64,000 nucleotides of DNA, taken from assembly GCF_020217485.1 (NCBI RefSeq), contig NZ_JAEKMI010000005.1, positions 124,001-188,000 on the forward strand. The letters run 5' to 3'. This document shows positions 16,277-25,346 of the stretch, in pieces. How positions within the stretch are numbered: the stretch's first letter is position 1; each line of letters begins with the position of its first letter. The notes below the pieces were generated by a model. That model saw nothing but the letters and a program-made list of their open reading frames with translations. It did not search any database and was not told where the DNA came from. This DNA comes from Mycobacterium sp. WUMAC-067 (GTDB lineage: Bacteria > Actinomycetota > Actinomycetes > Mycobacteriales > Mycobacteriaceae). Made by a program: the position numbers and the translations under genes.

Positions 16277-17494
16277 TCAGCGGACCTCCACGCGCATTGG
16301 TAGGTGGGCGAATCCGCGGACGTTGCTGGAGTGGACGCGGACGGCGTTGGCCTCGTCCACTTCATAGCCGCGGATTCGCTTGAACAACTCGGTGAGCGCC
16401 ACCCGGGCTTCCATCCGCGCCAGATGCGCGCCCAGGCAGAAGTGTGCGCCACTACCGAAACTCAATAGCTTGGGCCCGATTTCGCGCCCGATCACATAAT
16501 CGTCAGGGTTGTCGAAGACCCGCTCGTCACGATGGCCCGAACCGGGCAACAGCAGTAGAACGTCGCCGTCGGGAATGGTGGTGTCGTAGAGGGTGAGCTC
16601 GCCGGACACGGTGCGGGCCAGGATCTGGCTGGAGGTGTCGTAGCGCAACGTCTCCTCGACCCACAGCGGCACTCGAGACAGATCGTCGTAGACCGGGGTC
16701 AGCTGATCGGGGTTCTTATGACCCCAAAAGGCGGCGTTGGCAAGCAGTTTGGTGGTGGTCTCGTTTCCCGCGATCACCATGAGGAACATGAAGCCGAGCA
16801 CCTCGTCGTCGGTGAGCCGGTCGCCGTCGATCTCGGCTTCCAGCAGCGCCGACGTCAGATCGTCCGTCAATTGCTCGCGCCGCTCGGCCACCATCTGTTG
16901 GTAGTAGACGATGAGGTTGAGGGAGGCCTCGACGGCCTCGGGCGGCACGTCGGTGACGCCCTCGTCGCGGTGCATCACCCCGTCGGCCCACGCCCGCACC
17001 TGATCCCGATCCGGCACGGGGACACCCATCAGTTCGGAGATGACGTCCATGGGCAGCTTGCCGGCGAACTCGTCGACATAGTCGACGGTGCCGTTCTTCG
17101 CCTTGGCCAGCATGGTGTCGAGGTGCTGCGTCGCGATCTCGGTGACCCGGGGTTCGAGCTCGCGAATCCGGCGCGGGGTGAAGCCCTTTGAGACCAGCGT
17201 GCGCAGACGCAGGTGGGCCGGATCGTCCATCGCGAGAAAGCTCATCGTCTTACTGGCGTGCGGGCCGCGCGACGCCGGATCCAGCGAGACGCCGTACTTG
17301 TTGGACAGCGTCGTGCTGTTGCGGAATCCCTGCAGCACATCCTGATGCCGCGACAGCGCCCAGAACTTCAGTTCCTCATTGCGATACAGCGGGGCGTCGT
17401 CGCGAAGACGCTTGTAGTACGGGTACGGATCCTCGTGGAAGTCGTAATCGTAGGGATCGAGGACGAGCTCGTGGTCGCCAACATGGACGGTCAT
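16277..17494 (-). CDS. cyp123: Cytochrome P450 CYP123
   Basis: Class I bacterial P450, 405 aa. The I helix contains MVIAGNETTTKL, the K helix has EETLRYD, and the heme loop FGSGAHFCLGAHLARME puts the ligand at Cys353. Family and operon position match CYP123 (Rv0766c). The nearby ferredoxin could supply electrons. It is the second gene of the operon, three bases after the TetR gene's stop codon. Its substrate is not known; co-transcription with cyp51 hints at a lipid or sterol. Confidence 0.92.
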   Translation of the reverse strand: MTVHVGDHELVLDPYDYDFHEDPYPYYKRLRDDAPLYRNEELKFWALSRHQDVLQGFRNSTTLSNKYGVSLDPASRGPHASKTMSFLAMDDPAHLRLRTLVSKGFTPRRIRELEPRVTEIATQHLDTMLAKAKNGTVDYVDEFAGKLPMDVISELMGVPVPDRDQVRAWADGVMHRDEGVTDVPPEAVEASLNLIVYYQQMVAERREQLTDDLTSALLEAEIDGDRLTDDEVLGFMFLMVIAGNETTTKLLANAAFWGHKNPDQLTPVYDDLSRVPLWVEETLRYDTSSQILARTVSGELTLYDTTIPDGDVLLLLPGSGHRDERVFDNPDDYVIGREIGPKLLSFGSGAHFCLGAHLARMEARVALTELFKRIRGYEVDEANAVRVHSSNVRGFAHLPMRVEVR

Positions 17495-17497
17495 CGC

Positions 17498-18136
17498 TTA
17501 GGTTCCTGCCTCTGTCTCTTGGCTTGTGTCTGCGGCGCCGGTCAGGATCAGCCGGACCACGTAGGCCAGCCGGTCGGCGATCTCGCGGTAGCTGAATTCG
17601 CCACTGCCGCCTTGGACCAGCGCACCGAAAAACGACATCTCCAACGCGGAAACGGTAGTGGGATCGGCGTTGGGGCCCATCGCGGATGTGATCCGGCGGT
17701 GGATCTCCACGCCGATGCGGTCGCGCGCGGCACGCACCGCGGGGTCCGCTCCGCCGCTGAGCAAGGCCGTCGTGCAGGCGGCGCTGACCTCGGGTTCGTC
17801 GGCGACCACCAGGGCCAGATGACGCAGCACCTGTTCCACCCTGGTGGGCATCGGGTCGTTCACGTCGGTGAAGTAGGGAACCTGCCGCACCAGGTCCAGG
17901 TAGACCTCGGCGATCAGGTGATTCTTCGAGGAGAAGTAGGTGTAGGCGGTGGCCGGTGCGACCTTGGCGCGGGCCGCTACCGCGCGCACGGTCAGATCGG
18001 CGTAGGACTTTTCACGCAACGTTTCGATGCCGGCGGCCAGCACTTTCCGGAAGGTCTCCTCTTGACGCCGATTGCGCGGCGTCTGACCGGTCTGGCGGTC
18101 GGCGTCGGAGGTGATCGCCAGGGCATCGCTGGACAC
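17498..18136 (-). CDS. TetR-family regulator of the cyp123-cyp51 operon (212 aa)
   Basis: The N-terminal HTH is visible at about residues 30-75 (ETFRKVLAAGIETLREKSYADLTVRAVAARAKVAPATAYTYFSSKNHL), followed by a helical ligand-binding domain. GTG 18136 is the start. It is the first gene of the minus-strand operon, and the divergent aldA operon starts 210 bp away, so it probably controls both sides. It corresponds to Rv0767c. The ligand is unknown; a product of P450 or aldehyde metabolism would be logical. Confidence 0.9.
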   Translation of the reverse strand: MSSDALAITSDADRQTGQTPRNRRQEETFRKVLAAGIETLREKSYADLTVRAVAARAKVAPATAYTYFSSKNHLIAEVYLDLVRQVPYFTDVNDPMPTRVEQVLRHLALVVADEPEVSAACTTALLSGGADPAVRAARDRIGVEIHRRITSAMGPNADPTTVSALEMSFFGALVQGGSGEFSYREIADRLAYVVRLILTGAADTSQETEAGT

Positions 18137-18288
18137 ATGTCCAAGCTAGTGGATGGTGTCGGCACGAAGCAAGTCCGATTCGTCAACATTGTGCTTAATC
18201 AGCCATTTTATGGCGATTCCGCGTGTCTACCGGGATCGGCTCTTGCACCGCCGCTGACCAGAAGACTATGGTTCGATCGGACGATATC

Positions 18289-18300
18289 GGACAACTGTCC
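18289..18300. promoter_or_regulatory. Inverted repeat GGACA-AC-TGTCC, candidate TetR operator
   Basis: A perfect 5-bp inverted repeat with 2-bp centre lies in the divergent TetR/aldA region, 47 bp before the aldA start. A related half-site (ATCGGACGAT) lies just upstream at 18276-18285. Its position fits an operator for the TetR protein. Confidence 0.35.
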
Positions 18301-18346
18301 ACTAGATTGGCGTGCCGGTGCGGCCGCGCACAGACAGGAGCGGGAC

Positions 18347-19816
18347 ATGGCCTTGTTGGCCGACGGCGTGAGCGAACTCTTTATCGACGGCAAGATGTCG
18401 GCCGGCAGCGCCGGCACGTTTCCCACGGTCAATCCGGCGACCGAGGAAGTGCTCGGGGTCGCCGCCAACGCCGACGCCGCCGACATGGACCGCGCGATCG
18501 ATGCCGCGCGGCGCGCCTTCGACGAGACGGACTGGTCGCGCGACACCGAGTTGCGGGTGCGTTGCGTGCGGCAACTGCGCGAGGCGATGCAGCAGCACCT
18601 CGAAGAATTGCGCGATCTGACCATCGCCGAAGTCGGGGCGCCGCGAATGCTCACCAGCATCGCTCAGCTCGAAGTCCCGGTCAACGACCTGGCGTTCGCC
18701 GCCGACACCGCCGAATCCTATGAATACCAACAGGATCTGGGTGAGGCGTCACCGATGGGCATCCCTACCAGGCGCACCATCGCGCGTGAGGCCGTCGGCG
18801 TCGTCGGCGCCATCACCCCGTGGAACTTTCCCCACCAGATCAACCTCGCCAAGATCGGGCCGGCCCTGGCCGCCGGAAACACCGTCGTCCTCAAGCCCGC
18901 ACCCGACACCCCCTGGTGCGCCGCCGTGCTGGGGGAACTCATCGCCGCGCATACCGACTTTCCGCCCGGCGTCCTCAACATCGTCACCTCAGACGACCAC
19001 GGCGTCGGAGCGTTGCTGTCGAAAGACCCACGGGTGGACATGGTTTCGTTCACCGGGTCGACGGCGACCGGGCGTAGCGTGATGGCCGACGGCGCAGCGA
19101 CCATCAAGAAGGTCTTCCTCGAGCTGGGCGGCAAGTCGGCGTTCATCGTCCTCGACGACGCCGACCTCGGCGGCGCGGTGGGCGTAGCGGCGTTCTCGGT
19201 GTGCATGCACGCCGGCCAAGGCTGCGCGATCACCACCCGGCTGGTGGTGCCGCGGGCGAAGTATGACGAGGCCGTCTCGATCGCGGCCGCGACGATGGGC
19301 GGTATCAAGGCCGGTGACCCCACCGACCCCGGAACCATCTGCGGCCCAGTGATTTCGGCGCGCCAGCGGGACCGCATACAGGGCTACCTCGACTCGGCGA
19401 TCGCCGAGGGCGGGACGTTCGCCTGCGGAGGCGGTCGGCCGGCCGACCGCGAAGTCGGCTTCTTCATCGAGCCCACGGTGATCGCGGGGCTGGGCAACGA
19501 TGCTCGCTGCGCGCGCGAGGAGATCTTCGGTCCGGTCCTGACGGTGATTCCACACGACGGCGACGACGACGCGGTCCGCATTGCCAACGACTCGCCGTAC
19601 GGCCTGTCGGGCACCGTGTTTGGTGCGGACCCCGACAGAGCCGCGCGGGTCGCCGCCCGGGTCCGCGCGGGCACGATCAACGTCAACGGCGGCGTGTGGT
19701 ACTCAGCCGATGCGCCCTTCGGCGGTTACAAGCAGTCCGGAAACGGACGCGAGATGGGCCTGGCCGGTTTCGAGGAGTACCTGGAAACCAAAACTATTGC
19801 GACAGCGATTAACTAG
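18347..19816 (+). CDS. aldA: NAD-dependent aldehyde dehydrogenase AldA
   Basis: Oxidises aldehydes to carboxylic acids. ATG 18347 follows AGGAG at 18336-18340 and yields 489 aa, the length of M. tuberculosis AldA. The catalytic residues are Asn160 in ITPWNFP, Glu259 in FLELGGKS and nucleophile Cys293 in GQGCAITTR; the FTGSTATG cofactor loop is at about 235-242. It leads a four-gene operon divergent from the P450 operon, so it may take aldehydes made by AdhB from P450-derived alcohols. Confidence 0.95.
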   Translation: MALLADGVSELFIDGKMSAGSAGTFPTVNPATEEVLGVAANADAADMDRAIDAARRAFDETDWSRDTELRVRCVRQLREAMQQHLEELRDLTIAEVGAPRMLTSIAQLEVPVNDLAFAADTAESYEYQQDLGEASPMGIPTRRTIAREAVGVVGAITPWNFPHQINLAKIGPALAAGNTVVLKPAPDTPWCAAVLGELIAAHTDFPPGVLNIVTSDDHGVGALLSKDPRVDMVSFTGSTATGRSVMADGAATIKKVFLELGGKSAFIVLDDADLGGAVGVAAFSVCMHAGQGCAITTRLVVPRAKYDEAVSIAAATMGGIKAGDPTDPGTICGPVISARQRDRIQGYLDSAIAEGGTFACGGGRPADREVGFFIEPTVIAGLGNDARCAREEIFGPVLTVIPHDGDDDAVRIANDSPYGLSGTVFGADPDRAARVAARVRAGTINVNGGVWYSADAPFGGYKQSGNGREMGLAGFEEYLETKTIATAIN

Positions 19817-19830
19817 AGGAGCTTGCAAGC

Positions 19831-20580
19831 ATGCGATTCGAGAACAAGGTCGGCATCGTCACCGGGTCCGGGGGCGGCATCGGGCAGGCCTATGCCGAGG
19901 CGCTGGCCCGTGAGGGCGCCGCGGTGGTGGTCGCCGACATCAACGCCGAGGCGGCCGAGTCGGTCGCCAAGCAGATCGTGGCCGACGGCGGAACCGCGAT
20001 CAGCATTCCGGTCGACGTGTCCGACCCGGCGTCGGCCAAGGCGATGGCCGACCGCACGCTGGCCGAATTCGGCGGCATCGACTACCTGGTCAACAACGCC
20101 GCGATCTTCGGGGGCATGAAGTTGGACTTCTTGCTCACCATCGACCCCGAGTACTACAAGAAGTTCATGAGCGTGAACCTCGACGGGGCGTTGTGGTGCA
20201 CGCGCGCCGTGTACAAGAAGATGGCCAAGCGCGGCGGCGGGGCGATCGTCAACCAATCATCCACCGCCGCCTGGCTGTACTCGAACTACTACGGCCTGGC
20301 CAAGGTCGGCCTCAACGGCCTGACGCAGCAACTGTCCCGCGAGCTCGGCGGCCAGAAGATCCGGATCAACGCGATCGCGCCGGGCCCCATCGACACCGAG
20401 GCGAACCGGACCACCACCCCCCAAGAGATGGTCGCCGACATCGTCAAGGGTCTGCCGCTGTCGCGCATGGGGACGCCCGCGGACCTGGTCGGCATGTGCC
20501 TGTTCCTGCTGTCCGACGAGGCGTCGTGGATCACCGGGCAGATCTTCAATGTCGACGGTGGACAGATAATCCGGTCATGA
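19831..20580 (+). CDS. Short-chain dehydrogenase/reductase (249 aa)
   Basis: Classical SDR with cofactor motif TGSGGGIG (residues 11-18), NNAA at 88-91, and the active site Ser143, Tyr154, Lys158 (YYGLAK), followed by APGPIDT. GAGGAG just after the aldA stop serves as ribosome site. It lies 14 bp after aldA and overlaps the next gene by ATGA, so it is in the operon. It corresponds to Rv0769. Probably oxidises a hydroxy-acyl or alcohol intermediate; substrate unknown. Confidence 0.92.
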   Translation: MRFENKVGIVTGSGGGIGQAYAEALAREGAAVVVADINAEAAESVAKQIVADGGTAISIPVDVSDPASAKAMADRTLAEFGGIDYLVNNAAIFGGMKLDFLLTIDPEYYKKFMSVNLDGALWCTRAVYKKMAKRGGGAIVNQSSTAAWLYSNYYGLAKVGLNGLTQQLSRELGGQKIRINAIAPGPIDTEANRTTTPQEMVADIVKGLPLSRMGTPADLVGMCLFLLSDEASWITGQIFNVDGGQIIRS

Positions 20581-21437
20581 GTGACGAGGTGAAGCTCGGC
20601 TACATCGGGCTGGGCAATATGGGCGCTCCGATGGCTACAAAGATGACCGAATGGCCAGGCGGGGTAACGGTTTTCGACATTCGGACCGAGGCGATGACGC
20701 CGTTGGCCGAAAAGGGCGCCGGCCTGGCCGACAGCGTGGCCGACATTGCCGTCGCCGCCGACATCATCCACATCACCGTCCTCAACGACGCTCAGGTGCG
20801 CGAGGTGGTTGGCGAGTTGGCGGCGCACGCCAAGCCCGGGACGGTCATCGCGATCCACTCGACCATCAGTGACACCACCGCCGTCGAACTCGCGGTCGAA
20901 CTCAAACCGCAAGACATCCACATCGTCGACGCGCCCGTGAGCGGCGGGGCCGCCGCGGCGGCCAAAGGCGAACTCGCCACCATGGTGGGCGCCGAGCGCG
21001 AGGTCTACGAGAAGATCAAGCCGGCGTTCAAACACTGGGCGGCGATGGTCATCCACGCGGGCGAGCCGGGTGCGGGGACGCGAATGAAGCTGGCCCGCAA
21101 CATGTTGACGTTCACCTCCTATGCCGCGGCGTGCGAGGCCATGAAGCTCGCCGAGGCGGCCGGGCTGGATCTGCAGGCGTTGGGCCGGGTGGTGCGGCAC
21201 ACCGACGCGCTCACCGGTGGCCCGGGCGCGATCATGGTGCGTGAGGACATGAAAGACCTTGAGCCGGACAACTTCCTGTACCAACCGTTCTTGCACACCC
21301 GGGGGCTGGGGGAGAAGGATCTGAGCCTGGCGCTGGCTCTGGGCGAGTCGGTGTCGGTCGATCTGCCGCTCGCGCAGTTGGCCTACGAGCGGTTGGCCGC
21401 GGGCCTCGGGGTGCCACACACGGAGAAAGAGGTGTAA
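20577..21437 (+). CDS. Beta-hydroxyacid (3-hydroxyisobutyrate-type) dehydrogenase (286 aa)
   Basis: NAD(P)-dependent oxidation of a 3-hydroxy acid. The Rossmann motif is GYIGLGNMGAPMA near the N-terminus, the substrate-binding signature is DAPVSGGAAAAAKGELATM, and the catalytic Lys lies in GTRMKLARNM. ATG 20577 overlaps the upstream stop codon (ATGA). It matches the position of Rv0770. The exact substrate is not fixed by sequence; 3-hydroxyisobutyrate, glyoxylate-type and tartronate semialdehyde reductases share these motifs. Confidence 0.9.
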   Translation: MSDEVKLGYIGLGNMGAPMATKMTEWPGGVTVFDIRTEAMTPLAEKGAGLADSVADIAVAADIIHITVLNDAQVREVVGELAAHAKPGTVIAIHSTISDTTAVELAVELKPQDIHIVDAPVSGGAAAAAKGELATMVGAEREVYEKIKPAFKHWAAMVIHAGEPGAGTRMKLARNMLTFTSYAAACEAMKLAEAAGLDLQALGRVVRHTDALTGGPGAIMVREDMKDLEPDNFLYQPFLHTRGLGEKDLSLALALGESVSVDLPLAQLAYERLAAGLGVPHTEKEV

Positions 21438-21874
21438 TGGACGAGCTGCGCAGCAAGGGTCTCGCGAAGATGAACGAGGTCTACGGCTGGGAGATGCCCA
21501 ACATCGAAGGCGACGCGTACTTCGACCTGACAGTCGATCACCTGTTCGGCAGCATCTGGACCCGTCCGGGATTGTCGATGCGCGACAAGCGCATCATGAC
21601 GCTGACGGCCGTGACCGCGATCGGCAATCGCGACCTGGCCGAGATCCAGATCAACGCCGCGCTCCTCAACGGTGAACTTTCCGTGACCGAACTGAAGGAG
21701 ATGGCCGTCTTCCTCACCCATTACCTGGGCTTCCCCTTGGGTTCGGCCCTCAACGGCGCGGTGGACGCCGTCGTGGCCAAGCGCAAGAAGGCCGCGGCAA
21801 AGGGCGCCGGAGAAGACAAGAAGGCGAACGTCGAGGGTGCGCTGAAGATGCACTCGGGCGATAAGGGTGATTAA
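21437..21874 (+). CDS. Carboxymuconolactone decarboxylase-family protein (145 aa)
   Basis: Helical CMD-family protein. The DHLFGSIWTRPGLSMRDKRIMTLTAVTAIGNRDLAEIQINAALLNG block is the typical core. The CxxC of AhpD-type peroxidases is absent, so it belongs with the gamma-carboxymuconolactone decarboxylase branch rather than with thiol peroxidases. A Lys-rich tail follows (residues 117-145). Its ATG shares a base with the upstream stop (TAATG). It ends the aldA operon and its stop overlaps that of the convergent regulator at a TTAA. Confidence 0.85.
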   Translation: MDELRSKGLAKMNEVYGWEMPNIEGDAYFDLTVDHLFGSIWTRPGLSMRDKRIMTLTAVTAIGNRDLAEIQINAALLNGELSVTELKEMAVFLTHYLGFPLGSALNGAVDAVVAKRKKAAAKGAGEDKKANVEGALKMHSGDKGD

Positions 21875-24800
21875 GCATGGCGTGAAGCCTCTTGGGCGAG
21901 CTGCACTCTCGAGCTGATAGCCAGTTTGGCGTAGACGTGGCCGAGGTGTGCTTGCACGGTGCGCGCCGAAAGAAAGAGGCGCGCGGCGATGTCTTTGTTC
22001 GAGAGCCCCTCGCTGACCAGCCTCACCACGTTGAGTTCGGCGGGTGTCAGTGAATCCCAGCCCGTCGCCGGCCGCTTACGTTCGCCGCGACCGCGCTGTG
22101 CATAAGCGATCGCTTCGTCGATTGACAGCGACTCACCCTCGGTCCATGCGTCATGGAATTCGCCCTCGCCCATGACCTCCCGCAGTGTCGCCACCGACGC
22201 GGCATAGTCGGCGTCATAGATCTTGAAGCGGACCTGGCCGGTGCGGCGGCGAGATTCGGTCGCAGCTCCGAAAAGATGGGCGGCATGTTGGTTGGCGCCG
22301 ACCCGTACCGCGATTATCGCGAGACACTCGAGCACGTCGGGAACGATCCGTTGACCCTCGAGCCTCTTAGCGCGCGTGAGCGCGTCGTGGGCATCGCGTT
22401 CAGCCAGATGTGAATCCCCCTGCGCGATCCCAACGCGCGCGCGTGCGGCCAGCGCCTGCATTTGGTGCAGGCCCGGAGCCACCGACACGGCGGCATCGGC
22501 CCAACGGCGGGCCGCGGTCAGATCTCCCCGCGCCAGCGCAACCTCCGCGAGCGGGATTACGTTCACGATTGCCAGTTCGGGCTGGACGCTCAGCAGCCGC
22601 CAGGCGGTCTCGCTGGCGCTGGCTGCCGCTTCCACGTCGCCCGCGGCGAGATTCGCGACAGCCAACGCCGCATAGCCAAATCCTTGGTTGAACTCGCCGA
22701 GGTCCGCGGCGGCTTCCACGGCCGCGCTTGCGGCCGCGCACGCATCGCTCGTTTGGCCGGCGTAGGACCGCATATGGCCCAGGGAGACGAGGCTGGACAT
22801 CTTCCACGTTTCGTCGTGTGCCGCGTCCGATTCGGCCACCAAATCACGGAATTCCGCAATCGCACCGGTGATATCGCCGCCCCACCACTGCGCCAAGGCC
22901 ACGCACCAGCGGCACATCCTGGAGGTGTATCCGTCACCGACCGCATCGGCGATTGCGCGGCCCTCTTCACCGGCCGCACGAGCCGCTATGGCGTCACCCT
23001 TCCCGGTGACTGCTGCGAACGCCTGAAAAGCGAGAATCTGGCTCAGGCTCCAGTCGTCACCCAGCTCGCGAGCCAGTCCCAGCGCCTCATCGAGGTAAGT
23101 CTTGGCGGCCTCTGCGTCGTAGGCGGTGAGGAGGCCGCACGCGAGGAGCGCGCGAACCAGTAAGGCGGGGTCATTGAGTTCACGGGCGATGGTCAGCGCC
23201 TCTAGGGCCGTGTCCACGCGGTCGTGGATGTTCTGTGCGGCGTCGAGGGCGGCACTGTCCGCCAGGGCCCGCGCGCGAACCGTGACCGGTACTCCACTCA
23301 GGTGCGGCTTGCCGCCGGCGAGCGCTGCGTCGAACCAGGCGCGTCCTTCACGCACGCGGCCGCGGGTTAACCACAACGGCTGCAACGCCGATGCGAGCTG
23401 TATTGCTGCTACGGTTTCGCCGTTTTCCCGACACCAGGCGAACGCGGCGCGCAGGTTGTCTATCTCGGTTTCTGCTTGCTCCACGCGGTGCTGATGGCCC
23501 GACCAGCCGGGCTCGTCGAGCATGGCGGCCATTGCGGAGTAGTGGTCGCGGTGGCGCGCGCGGACGGCGTCGGCTTCGCCGGACTCGCTGAGCTTTTCGA
23601 GCGCGTACTGGCGAACCGTCTCCAGCATTCGGTATCGGGTTCCGAAGTCGCCGTCCTCTGCCGCAACGAGCGACTTGTCGATGAGCAGCGTGAGCTGGTC
23701 GAGAATCTGATAGCTCTCGACATCGCTGTCACCGCAAACCGCTTGTGCCGCATCGAGGTCGAACCCCCCGTGGAACACCGCTGCCCGGCGGAACAGGACG
23801 CGTTCCGGTTCGGTCAACAGCGCGTGCGACCAGTCGACCGACGCCCGCAGCGTCTGCTGGCGGCGAACGGCCGTGCGTGCGCCGCCGGTCAGCAGGCGGA
23901 AGCGGTTGTGCAGGCTGTCGAGGATCTGCGTCAGCGACAGCGCGCGAACTCGCGCGGCCGCCAGCTCGATCGCCAAGGGCATGCCGTCCAGGCGCTCGCA
24001 GATCTCCGCCACCGTGGCCGAGTTATGCTCAGACACAACGAAATCAGGACGTACCTGGCGTGCGCGATCAGTGAACAATGCGATCGCCTCGTCCGTCAGC
24101 GACAAGGACGGCACCCCCCAGGCGACTTCGCCCGGCACCCGGAGCGGTTCACGGCTCGTGGCGAAAATATTCACCGCCGGGCACGCCCCTAGCAACGCAA
24201 CGGTCAGCGAGGAACATGCCTCGATCAGGTGCTCACAGTTGTCCAAGACGATGAGGATGTGTCGCCCGGCGATCACGTGGGTCAGGGTGTCGATCGTCGA
24301 ACGCCCCACTTGATCGGGCAGTCCCAGCGCCCGCGTCACGGCGACCGGTACGACGGCGCGGTCGGTGATCGCTGCCAGATCGACGTACCACACGCCGTCC
24401 GCGAAATCGCTATCCATCCGGTCCGCGATCTGCACCGCTAGGCGCGTCTTGCCCACACCGCCCGCGCCGGTCAGCGTCACCAATCGGTTGCCCGCGACGA
24501 TTTCGCGCACGGTCTTGATTTCGGCGTCGCGGCCGACGAAGCTTGTGAGCTGCACCGGAAGATGCTGCTTTCCAGTGCTTTTCGATGCGCGCAGTGGTGG
24601 GAAGTCGTTGCGCACCTCCGGATGGCACAGCTGGGTCACCCGTTCTGGGCGGGGCAAGTCCCGCAATTGGTGGGTGCCCAGATCGAGCAGCCACGCGTCG
24701 GCGGGAAGACCGTCGGCCAGCAGGTCGCTCGTCGTGGCCGACAGGACCGTCTGGCCCCCGTGGGCGAGGTCGCGCAGCCGTGCGGTGCGGTTGATGGTGG

Positions 24801-25194
24801 GCCCCACGTAATTTGCTTCGTCGCGCAGTTGCACTTCGCCGGTGTGCAAACCGATCCGCAGGCTGATCGGGGCAAGCGGCGCGAGCTGAAGCCGCAGCGC
24901 GAACGCTGCGGCGTCGCTGGCACGGGCGAACGCCACGACGAAGCTGTCGCCCTCGCCCTGCTCCACGGGGCGCACCCCGCCGTGCTGGGCCACCAGATCC
25001 GATACCGTGCGGTCCAGGCGCGCCACCGCGGCACCCATTTCTTCGGGCTGGGTCTGCCATAGCCGCGTCGACCCCTCGACGTCGGCCAGCAGCAACGTCA
25101 CCGTTCCAGTCGGGAGCTCGCTTACGCCCAAATCACTCCACTTCAGAGGTTCCAGCGGCGGCGTTTCCGCACGTCGATCGGTGGTCTCAGTCAT
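21871..25194 (-). CDS. Class III cyclase / NB-ARC ATPase / LuxR regulator (1107 aa)
   Basis: A large signalling regulator with three parts. An adenylyl cyclase domain (about 25-190) has metal Asp38 (LLADVEGSTRLW) and Asp83, Asn135 and Arg139. A STAND-type ATPase has Walker A LTGAGGVGKTR and LIVLDNCEHL, followed by TPR-like helices. A C-terminal LuxR HTH contains LTPAELNVVRLVSEGLSNKDIAARLFLSARTVQAHL. The two purine-specifying cyclase residues are Gln79 and Asn128 instead of Lys and Asp, the same unusual pair reported for M. tuberculosis Rv0386. Starts at 25206 and 25230 are alternatives to ATG 25194. It is absent from this place in M. tuberculosis as remembered. Confidence 0.9.
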   Translation of the reverse strand: MTETTDRRAETPPLEPLKWSDLGVSELPTGTVTLLLADVEGSTRLWQTQPEEMGAAVARLDRTVSDLVAQHGGVRPVEQGEGDSFVVAFARASDAAAFALRLQLAPLAPISLRIGLHTGEVQLRDEANYVGPTINRTARLRDLAHGGQTVLSATTSDLLADGLPADAWLLDLGTHQLRDLPRPERVTQLCHPEVRNDFPPLRASKSTGKQHLPVQLTSFVGRDAEIKTVREIVAGNRLVTLTGAGGVGKTRLAVQIADRMDSDFADGVWYVDLAAITDRAVVPVAVTRALGLPDQVGRSTIDTLTHVIAGRHILIVLDNCEHLIEACSSLTVALLGACPAVNIFATSREPLRVPGEVAWGVPSLSLTDEAIALFTDRARQVRPDFVVSEHNSATVAEICERLDGMPLAIELAAARVRALSLTQILDSLHNRFRLLTGGARTAVRRQQTLRASVDWSHALLTEPERVLFRRAAVFHGGFDLDAAQAVCGDSDVESYQILDQLTLLIDKSLVAAEDGDFGTRYRMLETVRQYALEKLSESGEADAVRARHRDHYSAMAAMLDEPGWSGHQHRVEQAETEIDNLRAAFAWCRENGETVAAIQLASALQPLWLTRGRVREGRAWFDAALAGGKPHLSGVPVTVRARALADSAALDAAQNIHDRVDTALEALTIARELNDPALLVRALLACGLLTAYDAEAAKTYLDEALGLARELGDDWSLSQILAFQAFAAVTGKGDAIAARAAGEEGRAIADAVGDGYTSRMCRWCVALAQWWGGDITGAIAEFRDLVAESDAAHDETWKMSSLVSLGHMRSYAGQTSDACAAASAAVEAAADLGEFNQGFGYAALAVANLAAGDVEAAASASETAWRLLSVQPELAIVNVIPLAEVALARGDLTAARRWADAAVSVAPGLHQMQALAARARVGIAQGDSHLAERDAHDALTRAKRLEGQRIVPDVLECLAIIAVRVGANQHAAHLFGAATESRRRTGQVRFKIYDADYAASVATLREVMGEGEFHDAWTEGESLSIDEAIAYAQRGRGERKRPATGWDSLTPAELNVVRLVSEGLSNKDIAARLFLSARTVQAHLGHVYAKLAISSRVQLAQEASRHA

Positions 25195-25346
25195 GTTAGC
25201 CAGCATGCGGCAATCGCAGGCAGCAAACATCAGCGCAATGGCCTAGAACGCGGCTTCGGCGCCGTGCCCCGGATCTAGGCCGGTTGGCGAATGTTGTTCA
25301 CCGCGATCCGCCCCATAGTGGGTCCACCGGACTCAAGGAGGTACCA

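Noticed and set aside
17213..18346. Upstream extension of the aldA reading frame by about 380 residues
   Set aside because: It runs over the TetR gene and part of cyp123 on the other strand; ATG 18347 with AGGAG gives the family length.
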